Positions 17,853-26,596 of a DNA stretch of 64,000 nt are shown here, piece by piece. The translations under genes were made by a program, and so were the position numbers. Under the pieces are notes generated by a model. The model searched no databases and had not been told where the DNA came from. It saw only the letters and a program-made list of their open reading frames with translations. Every line of letters starts with the position of its first letter. Positions within the stretch are counted from its first letter, which is position 1. Origin of the DNA: Streptomyces uncialis (GTDB taxonomy: Bacteria; Actinomycetota; Actinomycetes; Streptomycetales; Streptomycetaceae); assembly GCF_001905345.1 (NCBI RefSeq), contig NZ_LFBV01000002.1, forward strand, positions 930,001 to 994,000. The letters run 5' to 3'.

Positions 17853-17871
17853 TTAGGGTAGCCTAACCTAA
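17853..17871. promoter_or_regulatory. iron box upstream of the siderophore operon
   Basis: TTAGGGTAGCCTAACCTAA matches 17 of 19 positions of the iron box read on the other strand (TTAGGTGAGCCTAACCTAA). It lies 240 bases upstream of the SbnH-like start, implying a long leader or a start further upstream than called. It should place the whole minus-strand operon under DmdR-type iron repression. Confidence 0.9.
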
Positions 17872-18603
17872 CGGTACGCAGTTTGTCTCTCACGGGCCGT
17901 CCGGCGGGACGGCGGGCCGTGCATGGCCGGTCAACCTCCCTGGTCGCGAACCGTTTTGACGACGCGTCAGCACCCGCGAACCGAATGTGACCACACACTC
18001 TCGGGTGGTCGCAACATCCCAATCATGGCGCTTTGCCTCGGAATTGACGCCGTGGGTGCAGGGGTGCGACGCCAAGTCAACCCACCACCGGACGGGGCGC
18101 GAGGCGCCGGAGGCGGCGAATACGCCCGGGGAACCGCACCGGTTGACCCGAATCGCCCGGAACATCCACCCCATATGGGCGGTGCGTGATGTGAGGAAGG
18201 TCGCAGCGGCGGCGGTGCGGTGCGGGTGCGCCACGCCTTGCGGTGCGGTGACGTGCGGTGACGTTCGGGTGCGATGCCCTGTGGTGCGGGTGCGGCGCCC
18301 ATGCGAGGCGGGCGGCGGCGGGTCCTGCGGTGCGGAGGCGGGCGCGGTGGTGCGGCGCGCGGGTGAGGGCGAGGGCGCGGCAGGACCCGGTGGGGCGCGC
18401 GGGAGGGCCGGGGCGCGGGGACGCGCGTGGGCGGCACGGGACGAGGCCCGCGGGCGGGGGCATGCGCCGGGCGGCCCAGGAGTCGGCCGGACCGGGCGTG
18501 CGCCGACCCGGACAGCCGAAGGTCCGCAGCCGCCGCGTGAGCGCGGGACCGCCCGCGTCACCGGGCCGGTCGGGCCGTCGCCAGGACGCCGGGCGGGGCG
18601 CGG
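17872..18603. other. gene-poor stretch with G-rich direct repeats
   Basis: I see no convincing gene here. The reading frames that cross it have no recognisable domain and cover each other. The part 18190-18300 is built of imperfect repeats of GGTGCGGTGCGGGTGCG-like and GTGCGGTGACGT words. The end near 17880 probably carries the promoter region of the siderophore operon. Confidence 0.5.
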
Positions 18604-18849
18604 TCAGGGGCAGGGGGCGCTGTCGTCGCGCCGGGTCACCCCGGGCCGGGTGTCGAGCGACCAGGCGTGCGCGCAGCGGGGGCACTGGAGATGGACGACG
18701 GGCCCGTCGTTGGAGATCAAGTAGCGCCAGTGCTCACGGCAGTTGCGCCGGTCGGCGCAGGTCGCGCAGGTACTGGCGTCGTCGCAGACGGGACACGCCA
18801 CCCAGGCCCGGCGGGCGTCGTCCGCCTGGGGGTCAAGGGGAAGCCGCAC
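18604..18849 (-). CDS. small Cys-rich zinc-ribbon-like protein
   Basis: A protein of about 81 residues from a GTG at 18849; an ATG at 18876 would add 9 residues. It carries four CxxC-type pairs or near-pairs: CPVCDD, CATCADRRNC and CPRCAHAW. The arrangement predicts one or two bound zinc ions. I do not recognise a named family. It overlaps the end of the DUF6400-like gene by 17 bases, so the two are probably co-transcribed and co-translated. Role unknown; a nucleic-acid or protein-binding ribbon is a reasonable guess. Confidence 0.65.
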   Translation of the reverse strand: MRLPLDPQADDARRAWVACPVCDDASTCATCADRRNCREHWRYLISNDGPVVHLQCPRCAHAWSLDTRPGVTRRDDSAPCP

Positions 18850-19150
18850 GGCCCGGGCCCTCCCCCGGCAGCACACCCGCCGCGACGAGCATGTCGTGGG
18901 TGCGGCGCTGCTCGGGGTCCAGCCCCGAGTACAGCAGCGCGTACGCCTCGTCCTCGCCCCGGAGGACGGCGACCGGGTCCCAGTCCGGCCCGAGGGCGGC
19001 CACGACCGAGGCCCGGCGCCGGGCCTCCTCGAAGGTGAGGTCGACGGTGAAGGGGGTGAGGCCGGTGGTGAAGGGGGTGAGGCCGGTGGTGAAGGGGGTG
19101 AGGCCGGTGGTGAAGGGGGTGGGGCCGGTGGCCCTTTCCTGATCCATGGC
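18833..19150 (-). CDS. DUF6400-like protein with tandem TPFTTGL repeats
   Basis: The 105-residue product is read from the ATG at 19150 (MDQERATGP). After ten residues it has three copies of TPFTTGL and then TPFTVDL, followed by the conserved part with LTFEEARRRASVVAALGPDW and EDEAYALLYSGLDPEQRR. I recognise the second half as the small actinobacterial family DUF6400, function unknown. The repeat is a 21-bp tandem duplication of what is normally a single segment at the start of the conserved domain. The gene precedes and overlaps a Cys-rich small protein. Confidence 0.75.
   Translation of the reverse strand, partial: AMDQERATGPTPFTTGLTPFTTGLTPFTTGLTPFTVDLTFEEARRRASVVAALGPDWDPVAVLRGEDEAYALLYSGLDPEQRRTHDMLVAAGVLPGEGPGRAASP
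19046..19129 (-). repeat. four 21-bp tandem repeats inside the DUF6400-like gene
   Basis: Four in-frame 21-bp units (19046-19066, 19067-19087, 19088-19108, 19109-19129) read GGTGAAGGGGGTGAGGCCGG plus T on the plus strand. The last unit has one base change (GGGG for GAGG). They encode the 7-residue TPFTTGL repeat, a pattern expected from slippage. Confidence 0.9.
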
Positions 19151-19219
19151 GAGACTTCCGGTGTACTGACGGGACCCGTCCACCTGTACCAGAGCGCCTC
19201 CGCCGGAGGGAAGGGTCAC

Positions 19220-19624
19220 CTAAGTCGCCGCATATGGCGCGTACGTCACCCCCGGGGTGCGGAGCACCGGACCGTACGGCGAAACGCGCCGCCGCCGACG
19301 GCCGGTTGCCCGGGTCCGGCGGCAGCGCCCGGAGCCGACCCGGACCGGCCCGCTGTGACGTACTTCATCGCCGCGGTGCGGTCCGCCGGGGCGACGGCCG
19401 TCAGGGAGCGCCGTCGGCCGGCCGCCGCCCCGCTCGCACGCCGGGGTGCGCGGGCTACTGTGTCGCGCGTCACGCGCGAAGGCGCGTCCGGTCGGCGGAC
19501 GGAACGGGAAGGGGAACGGAGGCGCACCGCGCCTCCGGCCCCGGTGCCGTACCGGGGACGCACAATCCGGGCCGTGCCACGCGACGCGCACACCGTCCGG
19601 CCCGCGAGCACCGTCAGGGGAGAC
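19220..19624. other. intergenic region before the MMPL gene
   Basis: This 405-base stretch has no gene I can support. It separates the divergent DUF6400-like gene and MMPL transporter and must hold their promoters. No convincing operator palindrome was seen. The frames that cross it are continuations of out-of-frame shadows. Confidence 0.4.
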
Positions 19625-21892
19625 ATGTCCGAGCCCGTACCCGCCGGTTCCCGCCGTCCACCGCGGCGTCGGCCGCCCCGGCTGCTGGTGCCGCTCCTGC
19701 TGCTGGCCGTCTGGATCGGGGTGGGCGGTGTGCTCGGCCCGTTCGCGGGACGGCTCGGGGAGGTGGCCACCAACGACCAGTCGGCGTTCCTGCCGCGCAG
19801 CGCCGAGTCGACCAAGGTCGGAGCCGAGCAGCGGGAACTCGCCCAGGAGGAACCGGTACCGGCGATCGTCGTCTGGACGGCCGAGGGCGGCGGGCGGCTG
19901 GACGCGGGCGCCGAGGAGGCGGCGAACCGGGTGCTCGCCGCGGTCGGGGCGGACACGGAGGTCATCGGGCGGGTCCCGCCCGTCGTGCCCTCGGAGGACG
20001 GCGAGGCGCTGCGCGGGGTGGTACCCCTCGACCCGGCTCTCGGCGACGCCCTGCCCACCGCCGTCGAGGACATCGGGGCCGCCGCGGGGAAGGTACCCGG
20101 GACCACCGCCCAGGTCGCCGGGCCCGCCGCTTCCCAGGCCGACCTCAAGGGTGCCTTCTCGGGCATCGACGGGCTGCTGCTCGTGGTGGCGCTCGCGACC
20201 GTGCTGGTGATCCTGGTGCTGGTGTACCGGAGCGTCCTGCTCCCCCTGGTGATCATCCTCAGCGCGGTCCTCGCCCTCGCCCTGTCCTGCGCGGTGGTCT
20301 ACGCGCTGGCGGACGCGGGGGTGGTGCGCGTCGACGGGCAGGTGCAGGGCATCCTCTCCATCCTCGTCATCGGCGCCGCCACCGACTACGCGCTGCTGCT
20401 GACCGCCCGGCACCGGGAGGAGCTCGCCGTCCGCTCCGACGCGTACGCCGCGCTGCGGGCCGCGGTACGCAGGTCCGCCGGTGCCATCCTCGCGAGCGCC
20501 GCGACCGTCGCGTTCGGGCTGCTCGCCCTCCTCCTCAGCGATCTGACCAACAACCGGGCGCTCGGTCCGGTCGGCGCCATCGGTATCGCCGGTTCCGTGC
20601 TCGCGGTGCTGACGTTCCTGCCCGCGGTGCTGATGCTGCTGGGCCGGAGCGTCTACTGGCCCGCGAAGCCCGAGACCGCGGCACCGGCACCGGCACCGGC
20701 ACCGACTCCGGTGACCGCCGACGGCACCGGCGAGGGGACCCGAGCGGACCGGGTCCAGGAAGCGGACCAGGCGTCGGGGGCGGCCGGGGTCCTGGCGACG
20801 GCCGGGGTCTGGGGGCGGGTCGCGCGGCTCGTGGACCGGGCTCCGCGACGGGTCTGGGCGACGAGCCTCGCCGTACTGGCCCTGTTCTCGGTGTTCGCCG
20901 GAGGACTCAGCGCCAAGGGCCTCCCGCTCGACGAGATCTTCGTGAACGACGCCCCTTCCGTCGCCGCCCAGGAGACGCTGGGCCGGCACTTCCCCGGCGG
21001 GTCCGGGACCCCGGCGGTGATCCTCACCAACGCCGGCAGCGCCGAGCGGGTCGTACGCGCCGCCGCGGACACCGAGGGCGTCGCCTCCGCGGCGCCCGCC
21101 CCCGGCCCGGGTGGACCGGGCAGCGCCGCGCCTTCCGCCGACGGCCGGGTCAGGATCGACGCCGTACTGGCGGACAGCTCCGACAGCGCGGCGGCCGAAC
21201 GGACCGTCCTCGCCCTGCGCGACACCGTGCACTCCGTGGCGGGAGCCGACGCGCTCGTCGGCGGCTGGACCGCGCAGCGCATCGACGCCCGCACCACGGC
21301 CGAACACGACCGCGACCTGATCGTGCCGGTCGTCCTGCTGATCGTGCTGGTCATACTGATCGGCCTGCTGCGTGCGCTGGTCCTGCCGCTGCTGCTGGTC
21401 GCGACGGTGGCGCTCAGCTTCCTGGCCACCCTCGGGGTCAGCGCCCTGGTCTTCCCGCTCGTGCTGGGCTCCGCCTCCACCGATCCCTCCGTACCGCTCT
21501 ACGGCTTCGTCTTCCTCGTGGCCCTGGGCGTCGACTACAACATCTTCCTGATGTCCCGGGCCCGCGAGGAGTCCCTGGTCCACGGCGTCCGCACCGGCAT
21601 GCTGCGGGGGCTGGTCACCACCGGCGGGGTGATCACGTCGGCCGGGGTGGTGCTCGCCGCGACCTTCGCCGCGCTGGCGGTGATCCCGCTGTCCTTCCTG
21701 GTGCAGATCGCGTTCATCGTGGCGTTCGGCGTGCTGCTCGACACCTTGATCGTCCGCTCGCTCCTGGTGCCCGCACTCGTCCGGGACCTGGGCCCGCGCG
21801 CCTGGTGGCCCGGTGTCCTCAGCCGTCCGACGGAACAGGACCCGGGCGCCGCGCGGCCCGCGACGGGGAAGGGGGAACCGTCCGGCGGCTAG
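19625..21892 (+). CDS. MMPL family (RND-type) transporter
   Basis: The 755-residue inner-membrane protein starts at an ATG preceded by GGGGAGA. It has the classic MMPL plan in two halves: a membrane helix near residue 20, an extracytoplasmic loop (about 40-170), five or six helices (about 175-340), then a Pro/Ala-rich linker, a second loop and a second helix bundle. The signature helices IGAATDYALLLTARHREEL and LGVDYNIFLMSRAREESL are both intact. In Actinobacteria these proteins export lipids or hydrophobic compounds by proton-motive force. The cargo cannot be told from sequence, and no lipid-synthesis gene is adjacent. Confidence 0.9.
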   Translation: MSEPVPAGSRRPPRRRPPRLLVPLLLLAVWIGVGGVLGPFAGRLGEVATNDQSAFLPRSAESTKVGAEQRELAQEEPVPAIVVWTAEGGGRLDAGAEEAANRVLAAVGADTEVIGRVPPVVPSEDGEALRGVVPLDPALGDALPTAVEDIGAAAGKVPGTTAQVAGPAASQADLKGAFSGIDGLLLVVALATVLVILVLVYRSVLLPLVIILSAVLALALSCAVVYALADAGVVRVDGQVQGILSILVIGAATDYALLLTARHREELAVRSDAYAALRAAVRRSAGAILASAATVAFGLLALLLSDLTNNRALGPVGAIGIAGSVLAVLTFLPAVLMLLGRSVYWPAKPETAAPAPAPAPTPVTADGTGEGTRADRVQEADQASGAAGVLATAGVWGRVARLVDRAPRRVWATSLAVLALFSVFAGGLSAKGLPLDEIFVNDAPSVAAQETLGRHFPGGSGTPAVILTNAGSAERVVRAAADTEGVASAAPAPGPGGPGSAAPSADGRVRIDAVLADSSDSAAAERTVLALRDTVHSVAGADALVGGWTAQRIDARTTAEHDRDLIVPVVLLIVLVILIGLLRALVLPLLLVATVALSFLATLGVSALVFPLVLGSASTDPSVPLYGFVFLVALGVDYNIFLMSRAREESLVHGVRTGMLRGLVTTGGVITSAGVVLAATFAALAVIPLSFLVQIAFIVAFGVLLDTLIVRSLLVPALVRDLGPRAWWPGVLSRPTEQDPGAARPATGKGEPSGG

Positions 21893-21956
21893 GAACCGCC
21901 CCCGGCCCGCGAGCAGGGAACCGGCCCAGCGGGACGACGCCCCGGACCGCACCGCC

Positions 21957-23159
21957 TCACGTCGCGTTCAGCGCCACCGTCGGATGCGTCCGTGAGGCCC
22001 GGATCGCCGGATAGAGGCCCGCGACCACACCGATCACCAGGGTGGCCGCCAGACCGCCCGCGAGGGACCAGGGCGGGACGACAGCCGTCCATCCCTGGAA
22101 CCGTGCGAAGCCGCCCGTGGCCGCCGCGCCCAGCAGCGCGCCCGTCACCCCGCCGAGCGCCGACAGCAGCAGCGACTCGGTCAGGAACTGGAGCCGGATC
22201 GCGCCCCGGGTCGCGCCCAGCGAGCGGCGCAGGCCGATCTCCTGACGGCGTTCCAGGACGGAGATGACCATGGTGTTGGCGACGCCCACCCCACCGACCA
22301 GGAGGGCCACCGCGCCCAGGCCGAGCATCAGGTTCGTCAGCCCCTCGTCGGTGGCCGCCTTGGCGGCCAGCGCGTCCGACGGGCGGGAGACCGTGACGCC
22401 CGCCTCGTTGCCGGGGCTGACGGTGCGGGCCAGGACCGCCCGTACGTCCTCCACCGAGGCGTCCGTGGAGCGCTCGAAGACGGTGGTGGGGTGGCCGTCG
22501 AAGCCGAAGTAGCGTTCGGCGGCGGGGAAACCGATCATCGCGACCCGGTCCAGGGCGGGAACCAGTTCGATCGGCTTCAGGATGCCGACGACGACCACAC
22601 GGATGTCGTCCATCATGATCGTCTCGCCGGTACGGGTGACACCGAGACGGTTCGCCGCCCGGGCGCCGAGCACCGTCACCGGCAGGCGTTCTCCCGCCCC
22701 GTCGAGCCAGACTCCCCGGTCGACCTCACCGCCGAGCGTGGACAGCAGATCGGTACGGGCCGCCTGGGCGATGACCCCGGCGGTGCGCTCCTCGGGGACC
22801 ACGTCGCTGCGGCGGATACGGGCGTCGACATCGGCGGTGGCCGTGGCGTGCTGCACCGGTCCGACGCGCTCGACCATCGCGACCGCCGACTTCGCGAGCT
22901 TGACCCGGGTGCCCGAGGGGTCCTCGGCCGCCTCGGCGGTGAGGAGGTTGGTGCCGAGGCGGTCGAGCCGGGCCATCAGGTCCGCGCGGCTCGACTCGGA
23001 CAGCCCGACGACCGCGACCATGGTCGCGATACCGATGGCGATACCGAGCGCCGAGAGCACCACCCGGGCGCGCCGCGCCCGCAGACCGACCGCGCCGACC
23101 CGCAGGACGTCACGCGCGGAGAGCCGGGAGGGCTTGAGGTCGTTCCCCACGTTCCTCAT
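21957..23159 (-). CDS. MacB/FtsX-type ABC transporter permease
   Basis: The 400-residue permease has one N-terminal helix (VVLSALGIAIGIATMVAVVG), a large extracytoplasmic MacB_PCD domain (about 60-270), and three C-terminal helices in the FtsX domain with VALLVGGVGVANTMVISVLERRQE-like sequence and IGLRRSLGATRGAI. Its ATG overlaps the ATPase stop (ATGA). Together with the ATPase and the peptidoglycan-binding adaptor it forms a MacAB-like mechanotransmission or export complex. The likely role is export of, or defence against, an envelope-active compound, as in other such operons next to a two-component system. Confidence 0.9.
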   Translation of the reverse strand: MRNVGNDLKPSRLSARDVLRVGAVGLRARRARVVLSALGIAIGIATMVAVVGLSESSRADLMARLDRLGTNLLTAEAAEDPSGTRVKLAKSAVAMVERVGPVQHATATADVDARIRRSDVVPEERTAGVIAQAARTDLLSTLGGEVDRGVWLDGAGERLPVTVLGARAANRLGVTRTGETIMMDDIRVVVVGILKPIELVPALDRVAMIGFPAAERYFGFDGHPTTVFERSTDASVEDVRAVLARTVSPGNEAGVTVSRPSDALAAKAATDEGLTNLMLGLGAVALLVGGVGVANTMVISVLERRQEIGLRRSLGATRGAIRLQFLTESLLLSALGGVTGALLGAAATGGFARFQGWTAVVPPWSLAGGLAATLVIGVVAGLYPAIRASRTHPTVALNAT

Positions 23160-23977
23160 GAACCGGCCCCTCCCCCACCGGACACGCCCGACGACATGAA
23201 CCTGTCCGACCCGCCGGACGCACCGGACCCGGCGGACCCGCCGGACGCACCGGACCCGGCGGAACGGGAGTCCGAGACGATCGCGCCGTCCCGGAAGCGG
23301 ACCCGGCGCGGCAGCGAGTCCGCGATCCCCTGGTCATGGGTGATCACACAGATGGTGGTGCCGGACGCGTGCAGCTCGTGCAGCAGCTCCATGACGATCG
23401 CGCCGGACGCGGTGTCCAGCGCCCCGGTCGGTTCGTCCGCCAGCAGCAGCGTGGGGTCACCCACCAGCGCGCGGGCGATGGCCACCCGCTGCTTCTCACC
23501 ACCGGACAGCTCGTTCGGTGTGTGCGAGCGGCGGTGGTCCAGCCCCACCCCGGCGAGGGCCTCCCGTGCCAGGGCGCGGCGCCGCTTCAGCGGCACGCCC
23601 GCGTACAGCAGTCCGTCGGCGACGTTGTCCACCGCGTCGCGTCCCGCCGCCAGATGGAAGTGCTGGAACACGAAGCCGATATGGCGGGCGCGCAGCGCGG
23701 AGAGCCGGGAGTCGGGGAGCCGGGACACGTCGTACCCGGCGACCCGGACGGTGCCCGAGGTGGGCTTGTCGAGGGTGCCCATGACGTTGAGCATCGTGGA
23801 CTTGCCGGAGCCGGACGGGCCGACGACCGCGAGCAGTTCACCCGCTTCGACGGTGAGGTTCACCGCGCGCAGGGCGTGGACGCCGCCCGGGTACGACTTG
23901 GCGGCGTCCCGCAGTTCGATCACGGGAGCGGGTGTGCCGATCGACGGGGGTTCCTCGATCACCTCAGGGTGTGTCAT
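23156..23977 (-). CDS. ABC transporter ATPase (MacB/LolD type)
   Basis: The 273-residue ATPase has Walker A GPSGSGKST, Q-loop FVFQHFHL, signature LSGGEKQRVAIARAL and Walker B LLLADEPTGALD. The H-loop follows in CVITHDQ. The last 35 or so residues are a Gly/Ser repeat (GSGASGGS units), an unusual flexible tail for this family. The gene overlaps the adaptor and the permease by 4 bases each. It powers the adjacent FtsX-type permease. Confidence 0.93.
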   Translation of the reverse strand: MTHPEVIEEPPSIGTPAPVIELRDAAKSYPGGVHALRAVNLTVEAGELLAVVGPSGSGKSTMLNVMGTLDKPTSGTVRVAGYDVSRLPDSRLSALRARHIGFVFQHFHLAAGRDAVDNVADGLLYAGVPLKRRRALAREALAGVGLDHRRSHTPNELSGGEKQRVAIARALVGDPTLLLADEPTGALDTASGAIVMELLHELHASGTTICVITHDQGIADSLPRRVRFRDGAIVSDSRSAGSGASGGSAGSGASGGSDRFMSSGVSGGGGAGS

Positions 23978-25080
23978 GACTTCGCCACCCCGACCTTCAT
24001 CCCCTCGCGCAGGCCGGAGCCGCTGACCTCGATCCGCCCGTCGGCGGTCATGCCCGTCTCCACCCGCACCATCCTCGACGCGCCGTTCTCGACGATCTGG
24101 AGGCCGTAGCCGCCGTCCTCACCGCGCAGGGCGACGACCGCCTCGACGGGCACCGCCAGGACCCCCTTCCGTGCCTCGCTGACGAACTTCACGCTCGCCG
24201 GTTCGTCGGGGTCCTCACCGGACACGGCATCCGCGCCGCCGGTCAGGACGACCTCGACGGTGATGCCCTCCGGAGCGGGTTCACCGCCCTCGGCGGCGAG
24301 CTGGTCCGGCCGGACCGTCCCCGCGACCTTCCCCGCCACGGTCCGCCCGCTCGGCAGGGTGACCTCGACCTTGGTGCCGTCGGAGGTGAGCGCCCCGTCC
24401 CCCTGGTCCAGTTGTGCCCGGACGACGGGGTTGGTGGAGGCGATCGTCAGGACCTTCCCGTCCGGTCCGACCTGGTCGGCGAGCGCCGCGTCGGCGGAGA
24501 CCACCTTGACCTGGCCGGGCTGGAAGACGACATGTCCCCGCCCGACCCGGCCGGTGACGTCGCGGTTCAGGGACTTCTGCCACCGCTTGACGGCGGCCTC
24601 GGTGTCCTTGTCGTACCAGATGTCGACGTACAGCCGCGCCCCGTACCCCAGGTCGCGCAGATTGCGCTCCAGTTGGAGCACATCGCTGCCGCGGTCGCCG
24701 TCCTTCATCTCGCGGAACATCGGGACGGGCCCGTAGAGCAGGGTGACGGGTTTGTCGTCCAGCTCGTACAGCGCCTGCCCCCGGGTCAGCGTCGCCCCTT
24801 CGGAGGCGGCCACCGTGACGGTGCCCTCCACCGCGGATCCGACGGGACGGCGCTGCGCGAAGTCGATTGTGCCGTCGACCGTCTTGGAGCTGACCAGGTC
24901 GGTGCGTACGACCGGCGTGGTGGCGGGCGGCAGACCGCCGCGCCCGGGGTCGCCCCCGTCCCCGCCACCACCGCCGAGGTACAGCGCGCCCCCGGTGACG
25001 GCGGCGCAGACGGTCACCGCGCCCAGCACCACCAGAGCGGTACGGCCCTTGACCGCGTGCCGTCCGGACCTCCGGGTCAC
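23974..25080 (-). CDS. MacA-like adaptor with peptidoglycan-binding domain
   Basis: The 368-residue protein starts at a GTG sharing GTGA with the previous stop. It has one N-terminal membrane helix (about residues 10-30, then a Gly/Asp linker), a biotinyl/HlyD-like barrel segment (GSAVEGTVTVAASEGATL), and a PG_binding_1 domain (LQLERNLRDLGYGARLYVD and AVKRWQKSLN) inserted before a second beta domain ending in RMVRVETGMTADGRIEVSG. It is the periplasm-side partner of the ABC pair, tethered to the cell wall. This adaptor type is common in Streptomyces beside MacB-type transporters. Confidence 0.88.
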   Translation of the reverse strand: MTRRSGRHAVKGRTALVVLGAVTVCAAVTGGALYLGGGGGDGGDPGRGGLPPATTPVVRTDLVSSKTVDGTIDFAQRRPVGSAVEGTVTVAASEGATLTRGQALYELDDKPVTLLYGPVPMFREMKDGDRGSDVLQLERNLRDLGYGARLYVDIWYDKDTEAAVKRWQKSLNRDVTGRVGRGHVVFQPGQVKVVSADAALADQVGPDGKVLTIASTNPVVRAQLDQGDGALTSDGTKVEVTLPSGRTVAGKVAGTVRPDQLAAEGGEPAPEGITVEVVLTGGADAVSGEDPDEPASVKFVSEARKGVLAVPVEAVVALRGEDGGYGLQIVENGASRMVRVETGMTADGRIEVSGSGLREGMKVGVAKS

Positions 25081-25739
25081 TGCATCCCGTCCAGACCGTC
25101 GAGCAGCTTCGACGCGCACGCCTCGCGGGCCTTCTTGTACGCCGGTGACTCCTCGTCGAAGGCCGGGTCCATCGGGTTCGACTGTCCGCCCGGCTGGGCG
25201 TTGCCGCCGCTCATGGTCGGGTTGACGAACTTGGAGACGCCGTTGTCCCGCATGCAGTGGGCGTGCGCGAGCATCGACTCGTACGCCTTCTGCTGGTCGA
25301 TCTTGGGCGTGGCCGCCGAGACGGCCTGCAACTGTTCGACGCAGACGCCGTTCCTGCCGCCCCTGATGCCTTGGTTGCGGCCGGGCTGGGACCCGATGGC
25401 GTTGATCTTGTCCCAGTCGGGATGGCCGTTGAGCCGGGGGTCGGGGAAGTCCGGATAGCCGCCCTTGGCGCGCATGCACTCGATGTACGTCATCTGGGCG
25501 TCGTAGAAGGCGCTCCTGCTGTCGGAACGGGCACCCGGCTTCTCATCGCTCTTGGTGGGGCTCGCGTCCGGCTTGTCCGGCGCGGCGGGCACCTCGGCGA
25601 TCGCGGTGTCCTTCCTGGCGCCGTCCGGGTTGCTGTCGTCACCGCCGACACAGGCCATGGAGAAGGCGAGGACGGGCAGCACGACGAGCGCGGTCAGGCG
25701 CAGCCGGGCAGTCGTACGGGAGGTCGTGTTCACGCTCAT
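25077..25739 (-). CDS. secreted lipoprotein with two Cys-Met-Arg motifs
   Basis: The 220-residue lipoprotein (lipobox AFSMAC, Cys at residue 30) is the first gene of the ABC operon. After an acidic Pro/Asp/Lys linker it has IECMRAKGGYPDFPDP and, later, HAHCMRDNGVSKFVNP. This duplicated CMR-N/G-G-x-x-x-F-P pattern is seen in many actinobacterial lipoproteins encoded with MacAB-like systems; it has no assigned name. It ends ACASKLLDGLDGMQ. It may act as the sensor or substrate-handling part of the complex. The true ATG is the one at 25739; a longer frame reaching 25820 would cover the regulatory region. Confidence 0.85.
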   Translation of the reverse strand: MSVNTTSRTTARLRLTALVVLPVLAFSMACVGGDDSNPDGARKDTAIAEVPAAPDKPDASPTKSDEKPGARSDSRSAFYDAQMTYIECMRAKGGYPDFPDPRLNGHPDWDKINAIGSQPGRNQGIRGGRNGVCVEQLQAVSAATPKIDQQKAYESMLAHAHCMRDNGVSKFVNPTMSGGNAQPGGQSNPMDPAFDEESPAYKKAREACASKLLDGLDGMQ

Positions 25740-25763
25740 GGCCACCACCCTCGCCACGCCACG

Positions 25764-25791
25764 TGATGACGATTCCATGGTCATATGATGA
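25764..25791. promoter_or_regulatory. candidate response-regulator binding region
   Basis: The hexamer TGATGA occurs twice on the same strand (25764-25769 and 25786-25791), 22 bases apart, in the 134-base divergent promoter region between the ABC operon and its two-component system. Two-turn spacing of direct repeats is typical of OmpR-family sites. The repeat is short, so this is a weak call. Confidence 0.3.
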
Positions 25792-25873
25792 GCACGTAAC
25801 AATGCCCCGACCTGCGACATCGACCCCCGGCCAGGGCAGCGGAGCAGCGATCGGGACGGCCATAATCGACCGC

Positions 25874-26575
25874 ATGCCGCATGTACTGCTGATCGAGGAC
25901 GACGCGTCCGTACGGGACGGGATGGAGCTCGTGCTGCGCCGGCACGGCTACGACGTCGACACGGCGGCCACCGGCGAGGAGGCCCTCGCCCTGCTGGACG
26001 GTCCGGGCGGCGGGAAGGTCGAACTGGCCGTGCTGGACCTGATGCTGCCCGGTATCGACGGCTTCGAGGTGTGCCGCCGCATCCGCGCCAGGACCACCGC
26101 CATGCCGGTCATCATGCTGACCGCCCGCGGCGACGACCAGGACATCGTGACGGGCCTGGAGGCGGGCGCCGACGACTATGTCGTCAAGCCGGTCACCGCA
26201 CCCGTGCTGGAGGCCCGTATCCGGGCGGCGCTGCGCCGCGCGGAGCCGTCACCGGCCGGACCGGCACCGGGCGCGGGCGCCGACCTCGCCGGGCTGGTGA
26301 TCGACCGCGCCGGGCTGACCGTCACCAAGCACGGGGTCCCGGTCGCGCTGCCGCCCACCGAGCTGCGGCTGCTCCTTGAGCTGTCGGCCTCCCCCGGCCG
26401 GGTCTTCAGCCGTGAGCGGCTGCTCGAATCCATCTGGGACCACACCTTCCTGGGCGATTCCCGGCTGGTGGACGCGGCCGTCGCCCGACTGCGGGCCAAA
26501 CTGGAGGACATACCGGGCAAGCCGCGCTACGTCCAGACGGTGCGCGGCTTCGGCTACCGCTTCGGACCGCTGTGA
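25874..26575 (+). CDS. OmpR-family response regulator
   Basis: The 233-residue regulator has a receiver domain (residues 1-120: acidic pocket LLIEDDASVRDG, phosphoacceptor Asp in LAVLDLMLPGIDG, switch Thr in VIMLTARGDDQD, Lys in DYVVKPVTAP). The C-terminal winged helix (about 140-233) ends RYVQTVRGFGYRFGPL. The start at 25874 (MPHVLLIEDD) removes an upstream extension that would not match the family. It is followed by its sensor kinase and lies divergent from the ABC operon, which it probably controls. Confidence 0.93.
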   Translation: MPHVLLIEDDASVRDGMELVLRRHGYDVDTAATGEEALALLDGPGGGKVELAVLDLMLPGIDGFEVCRRIRARTTAMPVIMLTARGDDQDIVTGLEAGADDYVVKPVTAPVLEARIRAALRRAEPSPAGPAPGAGADLAGLVIDRAGLTVTKHGVPVALPPTELRLLLELSASPGRVFSRERLLESIWDHTFLGDSRLVDAAVARLRAKLEDIPGKPRYVQTVRGFGYRFGPL

Positions 26576-26596
26576 GCCGGGGGGACGCGCGCGGGG

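Noticed and set aside
17750..18022. Minus-strand 90-codon frame spanning the second iron box
   Set aside because: It runs across the operator region, has no recognisable features and no convincing ribosome site.
19220..21952. Minus-strand 910-codon frame over the MMPL gene
   Set aside because: Antisense to a transporter with clear signatures; it consists of Arg/Gln/Glu/Asp-rich low-complexity sequence.
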